A DNA stretch of 64,000 nt from G963555815 sp965249615 [NCBI: bacterium]. GTDB lineage: Bacteria; UBA8248; JACPRG01. This document shows positions 63,225 through 64,000 of the stretch, one piece after another. The first letter of the stretch is position 1; each line of letters opens with the position of its first letter. The notes beneath the pieces are model-generated. The model was not told the DNA's origin and searched no databases. It saw only the letters and a program-made list of their open reading frames with translations. Both the position numbers and the translations under genes were made by a program. Location of the stretch: NCBI GenBank assembly GCA_965249615.1, contig CBDFMI010000004.1:186001-250000 (forward strand), read 5' to 3'.

Positions 63225-64000
63225 CTACTGCCTTGGACCCTCGGAAGGCCCCTCCGGGGAAACCGTCCACAGGCGAATGGAGTTGTCACCCATTCCTCTA
63301 GCAAAGTGGCGGCCATCGGGTGAGGAGGCGGCCGAGTGGATCCAATCCACACCCTCCTCGGGTCTCTCCGCCGGTTCCCCTGTTGCGACGTCCCAGAGGT
63401 GGATGATGATGATGTGACTCCCTTCCCCTGAGGCGAGGAGACGGCCGTCGGGCGAGAAGGTGACAGCGTTGACCCCGTGCCTATGCCCCCCCATGCTTCT
63501 TAATTCTCTCCCTGTGGACACATCCCAGAGGCGGGCGGTCTTGTCCGCTGACCCAGAGGCCAGGAGACGGCCATCAGGAGAAAAAGAGACGGAGAAGATG
63601 GCCTTCTTGTGCCCACTCAGAAGTCCAATGTGTCTCCCGGTTGGGACCTCCCAGAGGCGTATGGTCTTGTCCCTTGACCCAGAGGCCAGGAGGCGACCGT
63701 TAGGAGAGAAGGAGAGGGAGTAGATCCAGTCTCTATGGCCCTCGAGGTTCCCCAACTCTTCCCCTGAGGAGATGTCCCAGAGACGAACGGAATTGTCCTT
63801 TGACCCTGAGGCCAGGACGCGGCCGTCGGGCGAAAACTGAGTGGAGTAAACCCAGTCGTCATGTCCCTTCAGATTTCTTAACTCTTCCCCTGAGGAGACG
63901 TCCCAGAGACGAACGGAACCATCCTGTGACCCTGAGGCGAGAAGGCGACCGTCGGGAGAGAAGGAGAGGGAGATGACCGAGCCCTCATGCCCTCTTAGGG
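63225..64000 (-). CDS. WD40-repeat protein, C-terminal part (5' end outside window)
   Basis: The frame is open to the window edge at 64000 and encodes six or so WD40 repeats (SFSPDGRLLASGSQDGSVRLWD, then HDDWVYSTQFSPDG and others). The last repeat is degenerate (AASSPDGRHFARGMGDNSIRLW). An unusual GEGSHIIIIHLWD replaces the usual blade turn at about 63405. The N-terminus, and any domain fused there, is not visible. It is a paralogue of the neighbouring propeller gene 115 bases downstream. Confidence 0.8.
   Translation of the reverse strand, partial: LRGHEGSVISLSFSPDGRLLASGSQDGSVRLWDVSSGEELRNLKGHDDWVYSTQFSPDGRVLASGSKDNSVRLWDISSGEELGNLEGHRDWIYSLSFSPNGRLLASGSRDKTIRLWEVPTGRHIGLLSGHKKAIFSVSFSPDGRLLASGSADKTARLWDVSTGRELRSMGGHRHGVNAVTFSPDGRLLASGEGSHIIIIHLWDVATGEPAERPEEGVDWIHSAASSPDGRHFARGMGDNSIRLWTVSPEGPSEGPRQ

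Noticed and set aside
62126-64000. Tandem DNA repeat array or CRISPR
   Set aside because: The ~126-base periodicity is explained by WD40 blades in frame; no short direct repeats with unique spacers.

Overview
This is a gene-dense, GC-rich stretch of bacterial chromosome from a Gram-negative-type organism. It looks like an uncultured lineage near NC10/Methylomirabilota, Nitrospirota or the former deltaproteobacteria, but that placement rests on gene content only and is low confidence. It is chromosomal core plus biosynthetic loci; I see no integrase, transposase, phage or CRISPR array.

Layout: (1) 1-2.6 kb: end of metF, an exported coiled-coil protein and an HtrA protease. (2) 2.7-4.4 kb: pyrD-pyrK. 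(3) 4.6-10.9 kb: a tight heme/siroheme operon (precorrin-2 dehydrogenase, CcsA/HemX-like, hemA, hemC, fused cobA-hemD, SGNH hydrolase). (4) 11.4-18.6 kb: a coherent unassigned locus (HAD phosphatase-nucleotidyltransferase fusion, ATP-grasp, class-III aminotransferase, radical SAM/SPASM, CDP-alcohol phosphotransferase, flippase-like protein), which I read as making and exporting an unusual phospholipid or phosphodiester head group. (5) 18.6-30.5 kb: mutY, sorbosone-type dehydrogenase with SGNH partner, yifB/comM, PPOX protein, aspartate dehydrogenase, glutamate dehydrogenase, pntA-pntAB-pntB, arsC and tRNA-Phe. (6) 31-41.7 kb: four B12-binding radical SAM proteins with a polysaccharide deacetylase, methyltransferase, GT2 and a membrane glycosyltransferase; several reading frames here are broken by single-base shifts. 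(7) 41.8-54.4 kb: AIR-synthase-like protein, HAD, VTT membrane protein, selD, acyl-CoA synthetase, rhodanese, small lipoprotein, bS22/COX24-like peptide, GT4, PPP phosphatase, RNase R and SmpB, followed by tmRNA. (8) 55-58 kb: two genes interrupted by in-frame UGA. (9) 58-62 kb: sulfate assimilation (APS reductase, siroheme sulfite/nitrite reductase, TSUP transporter). (10) 62-64 kb: two exported WD40 proteins.

The main discovery is selenocysteine use. Three genes have an in-frame UGA at a redox or catalytic position, each followed by a potential bSECIS hairpin: selD itself (Sec at the position of E. coli Cys17), an AhpD-like protein (CxxU) and a tandem-DUF3179 protein in which the family CxxC reads UxxC. 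The last looks like a selenoprotein version of an uncharacterised family and lies directly upstream of the AhpD-like gene.

The second discovery is a duplicated 126-nt leader, about 87 percent identical by eye. It has conserved hairpins and lies behind matching sigma70-type promoters upstream of both cysH-sir and the TSUP transporter gene, so it is a candidate cis-regulatory RNA for sulfur metabolism. Siroheme from region 3 would supply the reductase in region 9.

At least eight genes carry single-base frameshifts, five of them in or beside homopolymers. I treat these mainly as probable sequencing or assembly errors.
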